Positions 23,627 to 33,806 of a stretch of 64,000 bases of DNA are shown piece by piece. Numbering within the stretch: position 1 is the first letter of the stretch; each line of letters begins with the position of its first letter. The stretch is from Flavobacterium sp. CG_23.5 (GTDB lineage: Bacteria; Bacteroidota; Bacteroidia; Flavobacteriales; Flavobacteriaceae), in contig NZ_JAGGNA010000001.1 in assembly GCF_017875765.1 (NCBI RefSeq), positions 62,001 to 126,000 of the forward strand, given 5' to 3'. A program made the translations under genes and the position numbers. The notes beneath the pieces were generated by a model. It ran no database searches, was not told the DNA's origin, and saw only the letters and a list, made by a program, of their open reading frames with translations.

Positions 23627-24760
23627 CTAATAATTTACATATTCGGTTATTTCTAAGCCGTAACCTATCATTCCAACCCGTTTTCCTTGTTCTGTATTTG
23701 ATACCAATCGAATTTTAGAAATATCTATATCATGAAGTATTTGAGCTCCAATTCCAAAATCTTTACTATCAATCTTTATTTTTGGGGCTTTCATTTCTCC
23801 TTTTGCCTGCAATGTTTTAAGTTCAGTAATGCGATTAAGTAAATTTACAGATTGCATGTCTTGATTGATAAAAATAACGGCTCCCTTTCCTTGCTCGTTT
23901 ATTATTTTAAACATACTGTCAAGTTTTTGGTCTGCATCATTAGTCAAAGTACCTAATAGATCATTGTTTACTTGAGAGGAATTTATTCGAGTTAGAATAG
24001 ATTCGCCTGAATTCCAAGTACCTTTTGTCAGTGCAATGTGGATTTGCTTATTGGTTTTTTGCTCATATGCTCTTAAACGGAAAGTGCCAAAACGAGTATC
24101 GATATCAAAATCTTCTTTTTTTGTAATTAAACTGTCGTGTAACATTCTGTAAGCTACTAGCGCTTCTATAGAAACCAATTTCAAATCAAATTTCTTAGCC
24201 ACTTTTACTAATTGAGGTAAGCGAGCCATGGTTCCATCTTCATTCATGATTTCTACAATCACTCCTGCCGATTTAAAACCTGCTAAACGTGCAAAATCAA
24301 TTGCAGCTTCAGTATGACCAGTTCTTCTTAAAACGCCACCTTGTTTAGCTATTAATGGAAAAATATGTCCTGGTCTTGCTAAATCATGGGGTTTAGTGTC
24401 TGCATTAACTAGAGATAAAATTGTTTTGGCTCTATCAGCTGCGGATATTCCTGTTGTAACGCCATTTCCTCTTAAATCAACCGAAACCGTAAAAGCAGTT
24501 TCCATTGGATCCGTATTATTGGTAACCATCACATGCAAACCTAATTCTTTACAGCGGCTTTCTGTCAATGGAGCGCAAATTAATCCACGTCCATGTGTTG
24601 CCATGAAATTAATCATTTCAGGAGTCACCTTTTCGGCTGCCGCCAAAAAATCACCTTCATTTTCTCGATCTTCATCATCAACAACAATAATAATTTTACC
24701 TTGACGAATATCTTCAATGGCTTCTTCTATAGTGTTGAGGTGTATTTTATTTGTAACCAT
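23627..24760 (-). CDS. ribB: 3,4-dihydroxy-2-butanone-4-phosphate synthase with degenerate GTP cyclohydrolase II domain
   Basis: This 377-residue protein is built like RibBA. The N-terminal domain (1-205) converts ribulose-5-phosphate to the four-carbon riboflavin precursor. It has the acidic active-site loop [10 protein letters not shown] (28-37), RPGHIFPL and [11 protein letters not shown]. The C-terminal domain (about 218-377) aligns with GTP cyclohydrolase II, ending in [10 protein letters not shown], but the zinc-binding Cys cluster is missing: where active enzymes have a CLTGD...CDCG pattern, this has [13 protein letters not shown]. The GTP-opening step is therefore probably not catalysed here. 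It is last in the ftsK-lolA-LptF/G run, 9 bp from the permease gene. Confidence 0.92.
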   Translation of the reverse strand: MVTNKIHLNTIEEAIEDIRQGKIIIVVDDEDRENEGDFLAAAEKVTPEMINFMATHGRGLICAPLTESRCKELGLHVMVTNNTDPMETAFTVSVDLRGNGVTTGISAADRAKTILSLVNADTKPHDLARPGHIFPLIAKQGGVLRRTGHTEAAIDFARLAGFKSAGVIVEIMNEDGTMARLPQLVKVAKKFDLKLVSIEALVAYRMLHDSLITKKEDFDIDTRFGTFRLRAYEQKTNKQIHIALTKGTWNSGESILTRINSSQVNNDLLGTLTNDADQKLDSMFKIINEQGKGAVIFINQDMQSVNLLNRITELKTLQAKGEMKAPKIKIDSKDFGIGAQILHDIDISKIRLVSNTEQGKRVGMIGYGLEITEYVNY

Positions 24761-24769
24761 GATTGGTAT

Positions 24770-26203
24770 TTATTTTTGAGATGGAAATATTTTTTTAAAT
24801 ATTTTTTGAAATGGAGCTAAAATAACATCCATATTTATTAATCCAATATCATTTGTCGCTCTGTATGATAAAAGAATTGCTAAAGGCGTTAACACAAAAG
24901 AGGACATCCATGCCCCCATAAACGGAGAAAGACTGTTTTCTTGTGAAATTCTTTTGCCAAAAGTATTTATAAAATGAAATGTAATGAAAATCAAAACGGC
25001 AAAAATGATAGGAAGTCCCAATCCGCCTTTTCTGATAATAGCGCCTAAAGGTGCACCAATAAAAAACATTAAAAAACAAGCAAATGCGATTACAAATTTG
25101 TCGTAAAAGGCTAAAATATGATTATTTATATTTTTTTGCTTATTTTTAAATTCGGTATTACTGGCATCGATTGAATATTTTGTACTTGCCAAATTACTGA
25201 TTGCCAAATCCAAGATTTTTGATTTTTGATCATTAGTATATAACGATAATATGTTATTAGGGAGTTTTTTATTTTTTTTGACGGCAATTATCTTGTTCTC
25301 TTTCGGGATTCCAATTCGCTGATTCATGTTTTCCGAAAACGAAATAATATCAGTTTTTAGATTTTTATGTAGAGAATCTAGAGTGTAGTTTAATTCACTA
25401 ACGTTAAGCATGGTATTTGTACCGGCAATGCTTTGGTCGTTTGCATCAGTTTTATTTAATTGGGATAAGTCGATATTGATGATGTATTTTTTGAAAGTGC
25501 TTTTCGCAAAAGGCATTTTGCTACGATCTTCATATTTTTTTGGAACAATATCTTCATAATAATATCCATCATTCAAGACTAGTTGAAGAATACTGGATTT
25601 TTCACTGCTTACTAATTCGCCATCTTTTGCCTTGATAACTGTTTTGCTACCATCGCCTAAATTTGATTTCTTATGAATTGTAATTCCTGTTAAAGTGTTT
25701 CCGTTTTCTCCTGATTTTTTATTGACTTTAATATTATAAAATCCTACATCACTGAACTGCCCTTCTGTAATTGCGAGGGCAGGCTTTGCTTGTGCTATAT
25801 TTTTTCGAAAATTTATAAACTTATATTCCGCAAAAGGAATTACATTATTGGAAAAGAAAAAAGCGACAATACTCAAAAATAGAATAAAAACAGTTAAACT
25901 TTTCATCGCTCTTTTTAGCGAAACACCCGCAGATTTCATTGCTGCCAATTCATAATTTTCAGACAAATCTCCAAAAGTCATTATAGAAGCCAGTAAAACC
26001 GACAACGGCAGTACCAGCGGGATAATTCGAGGCATCGAAAAAGCCAAGAATTTGACAATCATTAGTAAATCCAAATCTTTACCGGCTAATTCAGCTATGA
26101 ACAACCAAATAGTTTGAAGTATAAAGATGAAAAAGAGGATTACAAATACAGTCGTAAATGTAGTCAGAAATGTTTTTAATAAGTATTTGTCAAGAATTTT
26201 CAC
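24770..26203 (-). CDS. LptF/LptG-family permease (YjgP/YjgQ)
   Basis: This 477-residue inner-membrane protein has three N-terminal membrane segments (about 10-110), a large periplasmic beta-rich region (about 130-370) and three C-terminal membrane segments. The start MKILDKYLLKTFLTTFTTVF and the phrase GDLSENYELAAMKSAGVSL are hallmarks of LptF/LptG. These permeases pair with the LptB ATPase and pull lipopolysaccharide from the inner membrane toward the Lpt bridge. Whether this is LptF or LptG cannot be decided. It lies 7 bp after lolA and 9 bp before ribB, so the genes are probably one transcript. Confidence 0.92.
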   Translation of the reverse strand: MKILDKYLLKTFLTTFTTVFVILFFIFILQTIWLFIAELAGKDLDLLMIVKFLAFSMPRIIPLVLPLSVLLASIMTFGDLSENYELAAMKSAGVSLKRAMKSLTVFILFLSIVAFFFSNNVIPFAEYKFINFRKNIAQAKPALAITEGQFSDVGFYNIKVNKKSGENGNTLTGITIHKKSNLGDGSKTVIKAKDGELVSSEKSSILQLVLNDGYYYEDIVPKKYEDRSKMPFAKSTFKKYIINIDLSQLNKTDANDQSIAGTNTMLNVSELNYTLDSLHKNLKTDIISFSENMNQRIGIPKENKIIAVKKNKKLPNNILSLYTNDQKSKILDLAISNLASTKYSIDASNTEFKNKQKNINNHILAFYDKFVIAFACFLMFFIGAPLGAIIRKGGLGLPIIFAVLIFITFHFINTFGKRISQENSLSPFMGAWMSSFVLTPLAILLSYRATNDIGLINMDVILAPFQKIFKKIFPSQK

Positions 26204-26210
26204 CTACGAA

Positions 26211-26900
26211 TTAATCTAATTTATTGATGTAGTAATTTGGGTATTTACTTTGGGTAAAGGTAAATTGATTTTTTGACAATGGTTGGTTCGTTTTAAAAGA
26301 ATTAACCGTTAAAGTCGTTTTTGTGCCTTTTTTACCCATTTCAATCAAATTGTAGATGTGTTTGGTCTGAATATCTATTCCCAACAGCACTTCTTTTCTT
26401 TGATCTTTACCGCTTGTAGGAATTAGTTTGATATACTGAATTTTTCGGCCTTTTATATCTTGCAAAATATCCATAGAATATTTGTAACCAGTATTAAAAA
26501 AAGTCAGCATTTTTGAAGGTGTGATGGCATTATCATCTTTTTCATTTACTTTAGAAATAGTGATTTCTTCATCCTCAGGTACAATAGTGTAGGTTTTATT
26601 CCCATCAAAAATTTTAGTAACGCCCATAAAGTTCAAGACATATTGATTGCCTTTCATGATTACATTTCCTTTACTGTCTTGATTGATGTTTTCTTTAGCG
26701 TTGTTTAAAGTATATTTAAAATCGATTGTAATTGTATTATAGCTTCTCACTTTTGCGGTAACCTGGTCTAAAAGATCTTTTGCTTTTTTATCTTGTGCTT
26801 GGGTCAAAAAACTAAAAAACAGTAAGGCTGTAATTAAAAGGTACTTTTTAGTCATGTTTTTTATATTGTTTTTTTTGAATTGTGAATTCGTTGATTTCAT
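26211..26900 (-). CDS. lolA: LolA-like outer-membrane lipoprotein carrier
   Basis: This is a periplasmic carrier that shuttles lipoproteins toward the outer membrane. I place the start at the ATG at 26900 (MKSTNSQFKKNNIKN), just clear of the ftsK stop. A later ATG at 26855 gives MTKKYLLITALLFFSFLTQA, a cleaner signal peptide, and is equally possible. After cleavage near TQAQ the mature part has the LolA pattern: repeated beta strands such as TITIDFKYTLNNAKENINQ, GNVIMKGNQYVLNFMG and TKIFDGNKTYTIVPEDEE. It is followed 7 bp later by the LptF/G permease, linking two envelope-transport functions. Confidence 0.88.
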   Translation of the reverse strand: MKSTNSQFKKNNIKNMTKKYLLITALLFFSFLTQAQDKKAKDLLDQVTAKVRSYNTITIDFKYTLNNAKENINQDSKGNVIMKGNQYVLNFMGVTKIFDGNKTYTIVPEDEEITISKVNEKDDNAITPSKMLTFFNTGYKYSMDILQDIKGRKIQYIKLIPTSGKDQRKEVLLGIDIQTKHIYNLIEMGKKGTKTTLTVNSFKTNQPLSKNQFTFTQSKYPNYYINKLD

Positions 26901-26904
26901 GGTA

Positions 26905-29352
26905 TTAATTATTTTGTTCATTATTAAAAAATTGATCAAGAGAACTCATGTCTAGGATATTTACACTGCGTGCTTTACTTCCTTCAAAAGGCCCTACAAT
27001 TCCCGCAGCTTCGAGTTGATCAATCAATCTACCTGCTCGGTTATAGCCTAATTTTAGTTTTCTTTGTAACAATGAAGCCGATCCTTGTTGTGCGTTTACA
27101 ATGATTTCAGCGGCTTCTCTAAACAAAGTATCTCTGTCGGAGATATCCATATCAAGATTAATGCCACTTTCCTCTCCAACAAATTCTGGAAGTAAATAAG
27201 CGGTGGCATATGCTTTTTGAGAACCAATAAATTCAGTGATTTTTTCTACCTCAGGCGTATCTATAAAAGCGCATTGTACACGCACTACATCATTTCCGTT
27301 TGTGTAAAGCATATCACCACGACCAATTAATTGATCAGCTCCTTGCGTATCAAGAATAGTTCTTGAATCAATTTTGGAGGTAACTCTAAAAGCTATTCTA
27401 GCCGGGAAATTGGCTTTAATCAAACCTGTAATCACGTTTACTGATGGTCTTTGTGTCGCTATTATTAAGTGAATTCCAATGGCACGTGCTAACTGAGCTA
27501 AACGTGCAATCGGTACTTCTACTTCTTTTCCTGCGGTCATAATTAAATCGGCGAATTCATCAACGACTAATACAATATAAGGAAGAAATCGGTGTCCATT
27601 TTCGGGATTCAATTTTCGAGCCTTAAATTTATCATTGTATTCTTTTATGTTACGCACCATCGCATCTTTAAGAAGCGAATAACGGTTATCCATTTCTACA
27701 CAAAGGGAGTTCAATGTATTGACCACTTTTGCATTATCAGTGATAATAGCGTCATCCATATCTGGAAGTTTTGCTAAATAATGTCTTTCAATTTTATTAA
27801 AAAGAGTCAACTCCACTTTTTTAGGGTCAACCAAAACAAATTTAACTTCAGCAGGATGTTTTTTGTATAAAAGGGAAGTCAGAACAGCATTTAAACCAAC
27901 TGATTTTCCTTGACCAGTTGCTCCAGCCATCAATAAGTGGGGCATTTTGGCCAGATCGACTACGAAGGTTTCATTCGAAATAGTTTTACCCAAAGCAATT
28001 GGTAATTCCATCTCTGCTTCTTGAAATTTGGCTGAGCCAATAACACTTTTCATAGAAACCATTGTTGGATTTTTATTGGGAACCTCAATTCCTATGGTTC
28101 CCTTTCCGGGAATAGGAGCGATGATACGGATCCCTAATGCCGATAGTGACAAGGCAATATCATCCTCTAAACTTTTAATTTTAGAAATACGAATTCCAGC
28201 CTCCGGTACAATTTCATATAAAGTAACCGATGGACCAACGGTCGCTTTTATCTGGGCAATTTCTATTTTGTAATTGCGAAGTGTATCTACAATTCGGTTT
28301 TTATTTTCTTCTAATTCTTCTTGATTTATGGTGATTCCTCCCGTTGAATATTCTTTTAATAAATCGATGGTGGGGAATTTATAGTTGGATAAATCCAAAG
28401 TTGGATCGAATAATCCAAAATCTGCAACCAGTCTTGAAGCCAAATTCTCTTCTATAATATCTTCCTCCGGTGCCGTTTCAATTACAAATTCCTCTTTATG
28501 AGCGGAAATAACTTCTGGAAAAGGCGGCGGCGTCACCATCATAGTTAATGGTTTTGCGATAGGATCCAAATTGATTTCAGAAGAATTATTGATAGTTGGT
28601 TTCAACGCTTCCTTATTAATTTCGAATTGTGAACCATTTGTCTTTAAATGGATTTCATCGAGTTCCTCTTCAGCAACTGCAAATTCTTCCAAATTGTAAG
28701 CGTTTTTGCTAATACCAATTGCATTAGTCGCTAATTCAGCTTTCATTTCTTTTTTGGTACTATCAAAGAAAGATTGAATATTTTCAGGAGAAATTTTAAG
28801 CTTGAATATCACGTATATGATTAATCCAAAAAATAGAATTAACAAAGTTCCTGTTTTTCCAATATAATCTTGTGAAAATAAATTCAATTCATATCCAATT
28901 GTTCCTCCTAATTCAGGTACGGAAGTAGCAAAAAAACCAAATAAAACAGACAAGATAATAACTACAAATAAATCCCAAAACCAAATATTCTTTAATTTTT
29001 TTAAGGGCATAGCAAGAATAAGATACATTCCCGTCAGGAAAAATAATCGAACAAAAATAAAGGAAGCAAGCCCAAATCCTTTATAAACAATTAAATCAGC
29101 CAAAAAAGCGCCAAATTTACCTAACCAATTATGAACAATTTCAGATCTGTCAGCCAATTCTGCAACTGCACTTTGATCTTGTTGCCCATAAATAAAGAAG
29201 GAAACAAATGCGAGTAGTAACGCAATTGAAAATAATACCAAAAGACAACCAAAAACTATTTTGTGTTGTTTCGTCAATTTCACTGGATTATTTGCCTTAG
29301 ATTTAGAGTCGGTTTTTTTATCTAAAGGTTCTTTTTTTGTCGTTTTTGCCAT
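26905..29352 (-). CDS. ftsK: DNA translocase FtsK/SpoIIIE
   Basis: This 815-residue membrane-anchored DNA pump moves the chromosome termini apart during division. The N-terminus has four to five membrane segments between residues 30 and 185, then a short linker. The motor domain has Walker A GATGQGKS (477-484) and Walker B VLVVDEFADL (594-603). The C-terminal winged-helix gamma domain (LLQRKLKLGYNRAGRLIDQL) reads orientation sequences on DNA. The length is typical for Bacteroidota. It stands upstream of lolA, and the dgkA gene lies 18 bp before it. Confidence 0.96.
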   Translation of the reverse strand: MAKTTKKEPLDKKTDSKSKANNPVKLTKQHKIVFGCLLVLFSIALLLAFVSFFIYGQQDQSAVAELADRSEIVHNWLGKFGAFLADLIVYKGFGLASFIFVRLFFLTGMYLILAMPLKKLKNIWFWDLFVVIILSVLFGFFATSVPELGGTIGYELNLFSQDYIGKTGTLLILFFGLIIYVIFKLKISPENIQSFFDSTKKEMKAELATNAIGISKNAYNLEEFAVAEEELDEIHLKTNGSQFEINKEALKPTINNSSEINLDPIAKPLTMMVTPPPFPEVISAHKEEFVIETAPEEDIIEENLASRLVADFGLFDPTLDLSNYKFPTIDLLKEYSTGGITINQEELEENKNRIVDTLRNYKIEIAQIKATVGPSVTLYEIVPEAGIRISKIKSLEDDIALSLSALGIRIIAPIPGKGTIGIEVPNKNPTMVSMKSVIGSAKFQEAEMELPIALGKTISNETFVVDLAKMPHLLMAGATGQGKSVGLNAVLTSLLYKKHPAEVKFVLVDPKKVELTLFNKIERHYLAKLPDMDDAIITDNAKVVNTLNSLCVEMDNRYSLLKDAMVRNIKEYNDKFKARKLNPENGHRFLPYIVLVVDEFADLIMTAGKEVEVPIARLAQLARAIGIHLIIATQRPSVNVITGLIKANFPARIAFRVTSKIDSRTILDTQGADQLIGRGDMLYTNGNDVVRVQCAFIDTPEVEKITEFIGSQKAYATAYLLPEFVGEESGINLDMDISDRDTLFREAAEIIVNAQQGSASLLQRKLKLGYNRAGRLIDQLEAAGIVGPFEGSKARSVNILDMSSLDQFFNNEQNN

Positions 29353-29370
29353 TCTTGAATTTTATTATAC

Positions 29371-29745
29371 CTAAAAAAATAAAGGTATATATATGATTAA
29401 ACCGATTGCTATTGCCGTCAATGCAGCAAAAAATACTGCTCCAGCGGCAATATCTTTGATGAAACCAATTCTTTCGTGATAATTAGGGTGAATAAAATCA
29501 GCCATTTTTTCTACGGCTGTGTTTAATCCTTCAATACTCATAACTAAACCAATGGCAAAGGTCTGAAAAAGCCATTCTGTTTTAGTAATACCAAAATAAA
29601 CCCCAGCTACGGCCATCAATATTCCTATAGAAAATTGAACCATGACGCTGTGTTCTGTTGTGATTAATTTTACGGCTCCTTTAAAAGCATAAGTTACACT
29701 TTTCAGTCGACCGGTGAGTAAGCTATTGTCCTTTTGAAATTCCAT
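29371..29745 (-). CDS. dgkA: Diacylglycerol kinase family membrane protein
   Basis: This 124-residue protein has three membrane helices and the DgkA signature: EGLNTAVEKMADFI followed by IGFIKDIAAGAVFFAAL. The family phosphorylates diacylglycerol or undecaprenol in the inner membrane. In many bacteria outside the Proteobacteria the substrate is undecaprenol, and this cannot be decided from sequence. It lies 9 bp after tpx and 18 bp before ftsK on the same strand. Confidence 0.9.
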   Translation of the reverse strand: MEFQKDNSLLTGRLKSVTYAFKGAVKLITTEHSVMVQFSIGILMAVAGVYFGITKTEWLFQTFAIGLVMSIEGLNTAVEKMADFIHPNYHERIGFIKDIAAGAVFFAALTAIAIGLIIYIPLFF

Positions 29746-29754
29746 TCTTATTTT

Positions 29755-30252
29755 TTAAAGTACAGCTAATGCAGCGTCGTAATTTGGCTCATCCGCAATT
29801 TCAGGAACTTGCTCCGTATGGGTAATTATTCCATTTTCATCAACTACAATTATGGCTCGTGAATGCAATCCTGCCAAAGGACCGTCAGTGATTTCCAACC
29901 CATTTATTTTACCAAAACTTCCTTCTGGAAAATCAGATAAATTAACTACATTTTCAAGTCCTTCAGCACCACAAAAACGTTTTTGGGCAAAAGGTAAATC
30001 TCTTGAAATGCATAATACATTTGTGTTTACTAAGTTACTTGCACTTTCGTTAAATTTTCTAACAGAAGCTGCGCAAGTTCCAGTATCAACGCTTGGAAAA
30101 ATATTAAGTACTAATTTTTTCCCTGCATAATCACCTAATGTAGCAACTGAAAGGTCTGTTTTTACTAATTTAAAATCAGCTAATTTTGTACCAACTTTTG
30201 GTAACTCTCCCGAAGTATGTATTGGATTTCCGCCTAATGTTATTGAAGCCAT
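29755..30252 (-). CDS. tpx: Thiol peroxidase
   Basis: This is a 165-residue atypical 2-Cys peroxiredoxin of the Tpx type. The peroxidatic Cys60 sits in the motif SVDTGTCAASVRKFNESA and the resolving Cys94 in QKRFCGAEGLENV, the same positions as in the well-studied family members. It reduces hydrogen and alkyl peroxides at the expense of thioredoxin. A thioredoxin and a second peroxiredoxin are encoded within 1.7 kb on the same strand. There is no signal peptide, so it acts in the cytoplasm. Confidence 0.95.
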   Translation of the reverse strand: MASITLGGNPIHTSGELPKVGTKLADFKLVKTDLSVATLGDYAGKKLVLNIFPSVDTGTCAASVRKFNESASNLVNTNVLCISRDLPFAQKRFCGAEGLENVVNLSDFPEGSFGKINGLEITDGPLAGLHSRAIIVVDENGIITHTEQVPEIADEPNYDAALAVL

Positions 30253-30541
30253 GATGTGTGTTTTTTAATGAAGTTCAAAAGTATGAAAATTTTTTAAGAT
30301 TTAGTTCCGAATCTTCGGGATAAAGTTTCTCGTTTTTGGAACAATAAGTAAAGCATTAGATTCCAATTTTTATTTGGTGAAAGCACAAAAAAAAACGCAC
30401 CCATGACAGAGTACGTTTTTGTAAAGTTTGATTTCGATACTATTCGGTATTAGGACAAAATCTAATGTCGGACAACTTGCCTACATTAAATTTTGAATAA
30501 AGAATAATCAATTTTCAAGTTTATAAGAGAAATGACAAGCT

Positions 30542-30799
30542 TTATTTGTCAATAGAACCCAGAACTCGTTTCATAAACGTATTCAAGGCCTCTTTTTTAT
30601 CAGTTCCATTTTTCACCAGTTTATTCACTTCTAATGCGCCATACATATTCGAAATTAATTCGCCTATCACATCTAATTCTTCGTCTTTCAATGAAGAAAT
30701 CTCGGTCATTGATTCTAGAACTTCAATTGCTTCAATGATATAATCTTGGTCGTTATCTTCTATGAACTGCGTTAAATGCTTGATTACTGGTAATTTCAT
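30542..30799 (-). CDS. Small conserved protein (probable DUF6952 type)
   Basis: This is an 85-residue acidic helical protein (MKLPVIKHLTQFIEDNDQDY). I recognise it as a small protein usually found beside thioredoxin and peroxiredoxin genes in flavobacteria, probably the DUF6952 family, although that name is from memory. No catalytic motif or cysteine is visible. It lies 54 bp after the thioredoxin gene on the same strand, and this conserved position suggests a role in the peroxide-stress set. Confidence 0.75.
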   Translation of the reverse strand: MKLPVIKHLTQFIEDNDQDYIIEAIEVLESMTEISSLKDEELDVIGELISNMYGALEVNKLVKNGTDKKEALNTFMKRVLGSIDK

Positions 30800-30853
30800 T
30801 TTTTTTAATTTAGGAATTTTGATTTAGGATTTAGGAATGAAAAAACTCAACAA

Positions 30854-31162
30854 TTATACAATTTCGTTCACTAATTCCGTTAAAACTTCCGCTTTATTTG
30901 TTTGCGTTTCATTCACTAATTTCCCATTTACGAAAGTAGCAAAGGTTGGCAAATTACTCACATTAGCTAATTTTCTAGATTCGGGAGAATTTTCTGCATC
31001 TATGAGAACAAAAGTGATCGCATCGTTTTCTGTCGCCAATTTTTTGAATTTTGGTTTCATAATTCGACAGTTTCCGCACCATGAAGCCGAAAATTGAACA
31101 ACTACTTTTTCGTTTTTGCCGATTAAATCAGCTAACGTATCTTCATTTAATTCGATTAACAT
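30854..31162 (-). CDS. Thioredoxin-family protein
   Basis: This 102-residue single-domain thioredoxin fold has the redox motif WCGNC (Cys29 and Cys32) in place of the classical WCGPC, and the cis-Pro loop in NLPTFATFVNG. There is no signal peptide, so it is cytoplasmic. It probably recycles the neighbouring peroxiredoxin (90 bp upstream) or the thiol peroxidase. The Asn in place of Pro in the active site would shift its redox potential relative to TrxA. Confidence 0.92.
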   Translation of the reverse strand: MLIELNEDTLADLIGKNEKVVVQFSASWCGNCRIMKPKFKKLATENDAITFVLIDAENSPESRKLANVSNLPTFATFVNGKLVNETQTNKAEVLTELVNEIV

Positions 31163-31252
31163 ATATTTTTTTTTAATTCAATATCAATAGCAAAAATCAA
31201 TGTCAAAAGGCTAAAATTGAAATTGATTTTTGCCATTGCTATTTCTTTTTTA

Positions 31253-31891
31253 TTAGTTTAAAGTCAAATATTCTGCAGTACTTTTTCTGTCAGCGCTCAT
31301 TGCTTCTTTTCCAGCTTCCCAGTTTGCAGGACAAACTTCTCCTTTTTCTTGAATATGAGTGTAGGCATCAACCATACGCAAATATTCATTTACGTTACGA
31401 CCTAATGGCATATCATTTACACTTTCGTGGAAAATTTTACCAGTCTCATCAATTAAGTAAGTCGCTCTGTACGTTACATTAGATCCCTCTACAATTATTG
31501 AATCTGTTTCATCACTGTAACTTGTTGATTCAATATCAAGAATTCCTAAGATATTAGATAAATTTCTATTAGTGTCAGCAAGAATTGGGTAAGTAACTCC
31601 TTCAATTCCACCATTGTTTTTTGCAGTATTTAACCATGCAAAATGTACTTCATTGGTATCACAAGAAGCACCAATTACAAGTGTATTTCTTTTTTCAAAT
31701 TCCGGTAAAGCTGCTTGAAAAGCATGTAATTCAGTTGGACAAACAAATGTGAAATCTTTTGGGTACCAAAACAAAAGTACTTTTTTGTTGTTGTTTGTTG
31801 CTTCTTCAAAGATGTTGATTTTTAAATTATCACCCATTTCAGAGATAGCGTCTACTGCAATACTTGGGAATTTTTTTCCTACTAATGACAT
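31253..31891 (-). CDS. 2-Cys peroxiredoxin (AhpC/Prx type)
   Basis: This 212-residue typical 2-Cys peroxiredoxin has the peroxidatic Cys51 in FTFVCPTELHAFQ and the resolving Cys187 in KGEVCPANWEAGKEAM. It detoxifies peroxides as a dimer or decamer and is reduced by thioredoxin, here likely the product 90 bp downstream. The C-terminal extension after the resolving Cys matches the AhpC-like subgroup. No ahpF is visible, which supports the thioredoxin as reductant. Confidence 0.95.
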   Translation of the reverse strand: MSLVGKKFPSIAVDAISEMGDNLKINIFEEATNNNKKVLLFWYPKDFTFVCPTELHAFQAALPEFEKRNTLVIGASCDTNEVHFAWLNTAKNNGGIEGVTYPILADTNRNLSNILGILDIESTSYSDETDSIIVEGSNVTYRATYLIDETGKIFHESVNDMPLGRNVNEYLRMVDAYTHIQEKGEVCPANWEAGKEAMSADRKSTAEYLTLN

Positions 31892-32029
31892 ATTCTTTAT
31901 TTTTAGTTATTTTTTTTGATGGTGCAAAAGTAACTCAAACAAGAGGTTTGTTCTAATAACATTTGATTATAATTATTTATTTTTAAATAGTTATTTCTTA
32001 TCAAATGGAATTAAGTGTTTGATTTTTAG

Positions 32030-33640
32030 TTAAATGGTGCTGATTATCACGGGTAAGGTTCCTTTACATTCTGCGTTTTCCAGTAATTGAATGGCAGCTG
32101 CTTCTTGAAATTCTGTAAAATCCTGATACATTTGAACGATTCCTAGTGTCGATTCTAAATTTGGGATAACTTGCAAGGCATATGGATTTCCAAAAACATA
32201 TAAAAGACACTTTTTGGACCCAAACAAGTTACCTAAAAATTGAAGCACACTGTCCTCAATTTCAAAATTATTTAAAGGTTTTGCTTTTGGAACAAACAAA
32301 GAAATAATAACAGTGTCATATCTTGTTAAGCTTTTTTCCAATTCCTTTATTGCTGCATCACCACCATTTTCATAAGAGAATTCTGCCGAGGGCAATAGGG
32401 TGTCAAGTGCTTTAAAAAATGTATTATCAGTGTTTTTATAAAGACTTAATTTAGCAAGATCACCTCTGTTTTTTGCGTCAAAAACGGTAACAGCGTTGTG
32501 ATTGTCTTTTATTTTTGTAATACAATTTTCTGCAATTTTTAGATTTAAATCCGAAGTAGTTTCAAAATCAAATTCACCTTCTGATATGGTTGTCAAAGTC
32601 GCTTTTGCGTCAAGAATCCCTGCTTTTTGTTTGCATTTCCATAAACGGTTAAAGCTTTCTTCGATGCGTTCTGGCGAGGCATTTTTAAGGATTTCCTGTA
32701 TTCCTTCGGGAACATTTTCGGCAAAACATAATACATCATTTCCTGCATTAAAAGCTTCCCATTCTAATTGTCCTTTTTTGTCATATAAACTCGAAACAGA
32801 ACGCATATTCAGTGCATCAGAAATTACTAAACCATCATAACCTAATTGCTTTCGCAAAAGCGTTTCTATAATGGGTTTTGATAATGTTGCCGACGTGTTT
32901 TTGCCTTCATTTAGAGCCGGAACAGCCAAATGACCAATCATAATAGAATCGACATTATTATCGATTCCTTTTATAAACGGATATAATTCATTTTCAAGTA
33001 ATTGTTCTAAATTTTCTTCTAAAATAGGTAAGCCCAAATGCGAATCTACATTGGTATTTCCATGTCCTGGAAAATGTTTTAGGCAGCCTAATACTCCTGC
33101 GTCAGACAATCCTCTTAAATATTCGAGGGCAAATCTTGCCACTTTCTTTTTATTTTGACCAAAAGAACGATAGCCAATTACAGGATTATTTGGATTGTTG
33201 TTAATGTCAGCCAAAGGAGCTAAATTATAATGGATTCCAACAGATTTAAGGTCTAAACCAATTTGTTTTCCCACTTTGTAAACTAAGTGTTTTTCACTGT
33301 AAGGCAAAGCGCCAAGGGTAATGGCATAAGGATATTGAGGTGTTTTTTCAACTCGCATCGCTAAACCCCATTCCGCATCAATACTCATCAACAATGGAGT
33401 GGAAGCGCATTTTTGGTATCGGATGATGAGTTCCTTCAAACGTTGACAACTATCGTCGTTTAAAATTACTTGTTTCTTATTTTCATAGTTTGTGGCAGCA
33501 CTTGCTCTACTGTGAAAGAAAGTAAGTCCGCCTATATTGTAATCACGTATTAGTCGTTCGGTTTCCTGAATGTTTTCTTCGGTGTCGTTTATGAAAACGG
33601 CGGGGAAGAAAAATTGTCCTATTTTTTGTTCTAATGTCAT
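32030..33640 (-). CDS. Glycoside hydrolase family 3, NagZ-type beta-N-acetylglucosaminidase
   Basis: This 536-residue GH3 enzyme has the NagZ-specific loop KHFPGHGNTNVDSH (188-201), whose His193/Asp199 pair acts as general acid/base, and the nucleophile Asp275 in LVISDALNM. NagZ removes GlcNAc from anhydro-muropeptides during cell-wall recycling. It is longer than E. coli NagZ (341 aa), with an added C-terminal domain from about 350 but no beta-lactamase-like fusion. No signal peptide is evident, so a cytoplasmic role is likely. The AmpG-like importer and the GHL10 hydrolase upstream fit the same pathway. Confidence 0.92.
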   Translation of the reverse strand: MTLEQKIGQFFFPAVFINDTEENIQETERLIRDYNIGGLTFFHSRASAATNYENKKQVILNDDSCQRLKELIIRYQKCASTPLLMSIDAEWGLAMRVEKTPQYPYAITLGALPYSEKHLVYKVGKQIGLDLKSVGIHYNLAPLADINNNPNNPVIGYRSFGQNKKKVARFALEYLRGLSDAGVLGCLKHFPGHGNTNVDSHLGLPILEENLEQLLENELYPFIKGIDNNVDSIMIGHLAVPALNEGKNTSATLSKPIIETLLRKQLGYDGLVISDALNMRSVSSLYDKKGQLEWEAFNAGNDVLCFAENVPEGIQEILKNASPERIEESFNRLWKCKQKAGILDAKATLTTISEGEFDFETTSDLNLKIAENCITKIKDNHNAVTVFDAKNRGDLAKLSLYKNTDNTFFKALDTLLPSAEFSYENGGDAAIKELEKSLTRYDTVIISLFVPKAKPLNNFEIEDSVLQFLGNLFGSKKCLLYVFGNPYALQVIPNLESTLGIVQMYQDFTEFQEAAAIQLLENAECKGTLPVIISTI

Positions 33641-33806
33641 TTTTAGATGAATATGATACTAAATTTAAACATATAAGTTATGTAAGCCAAAATATATAGA
33701 ATAAATAATTACATAAAAAAGGTTGTGATAAACAGTTATTCTAAGAGAGTTTTACTTACTTAGATAAACTTATATGACTTAAATGTTTAAAAAAAAGCTA
33801 GTTTAT

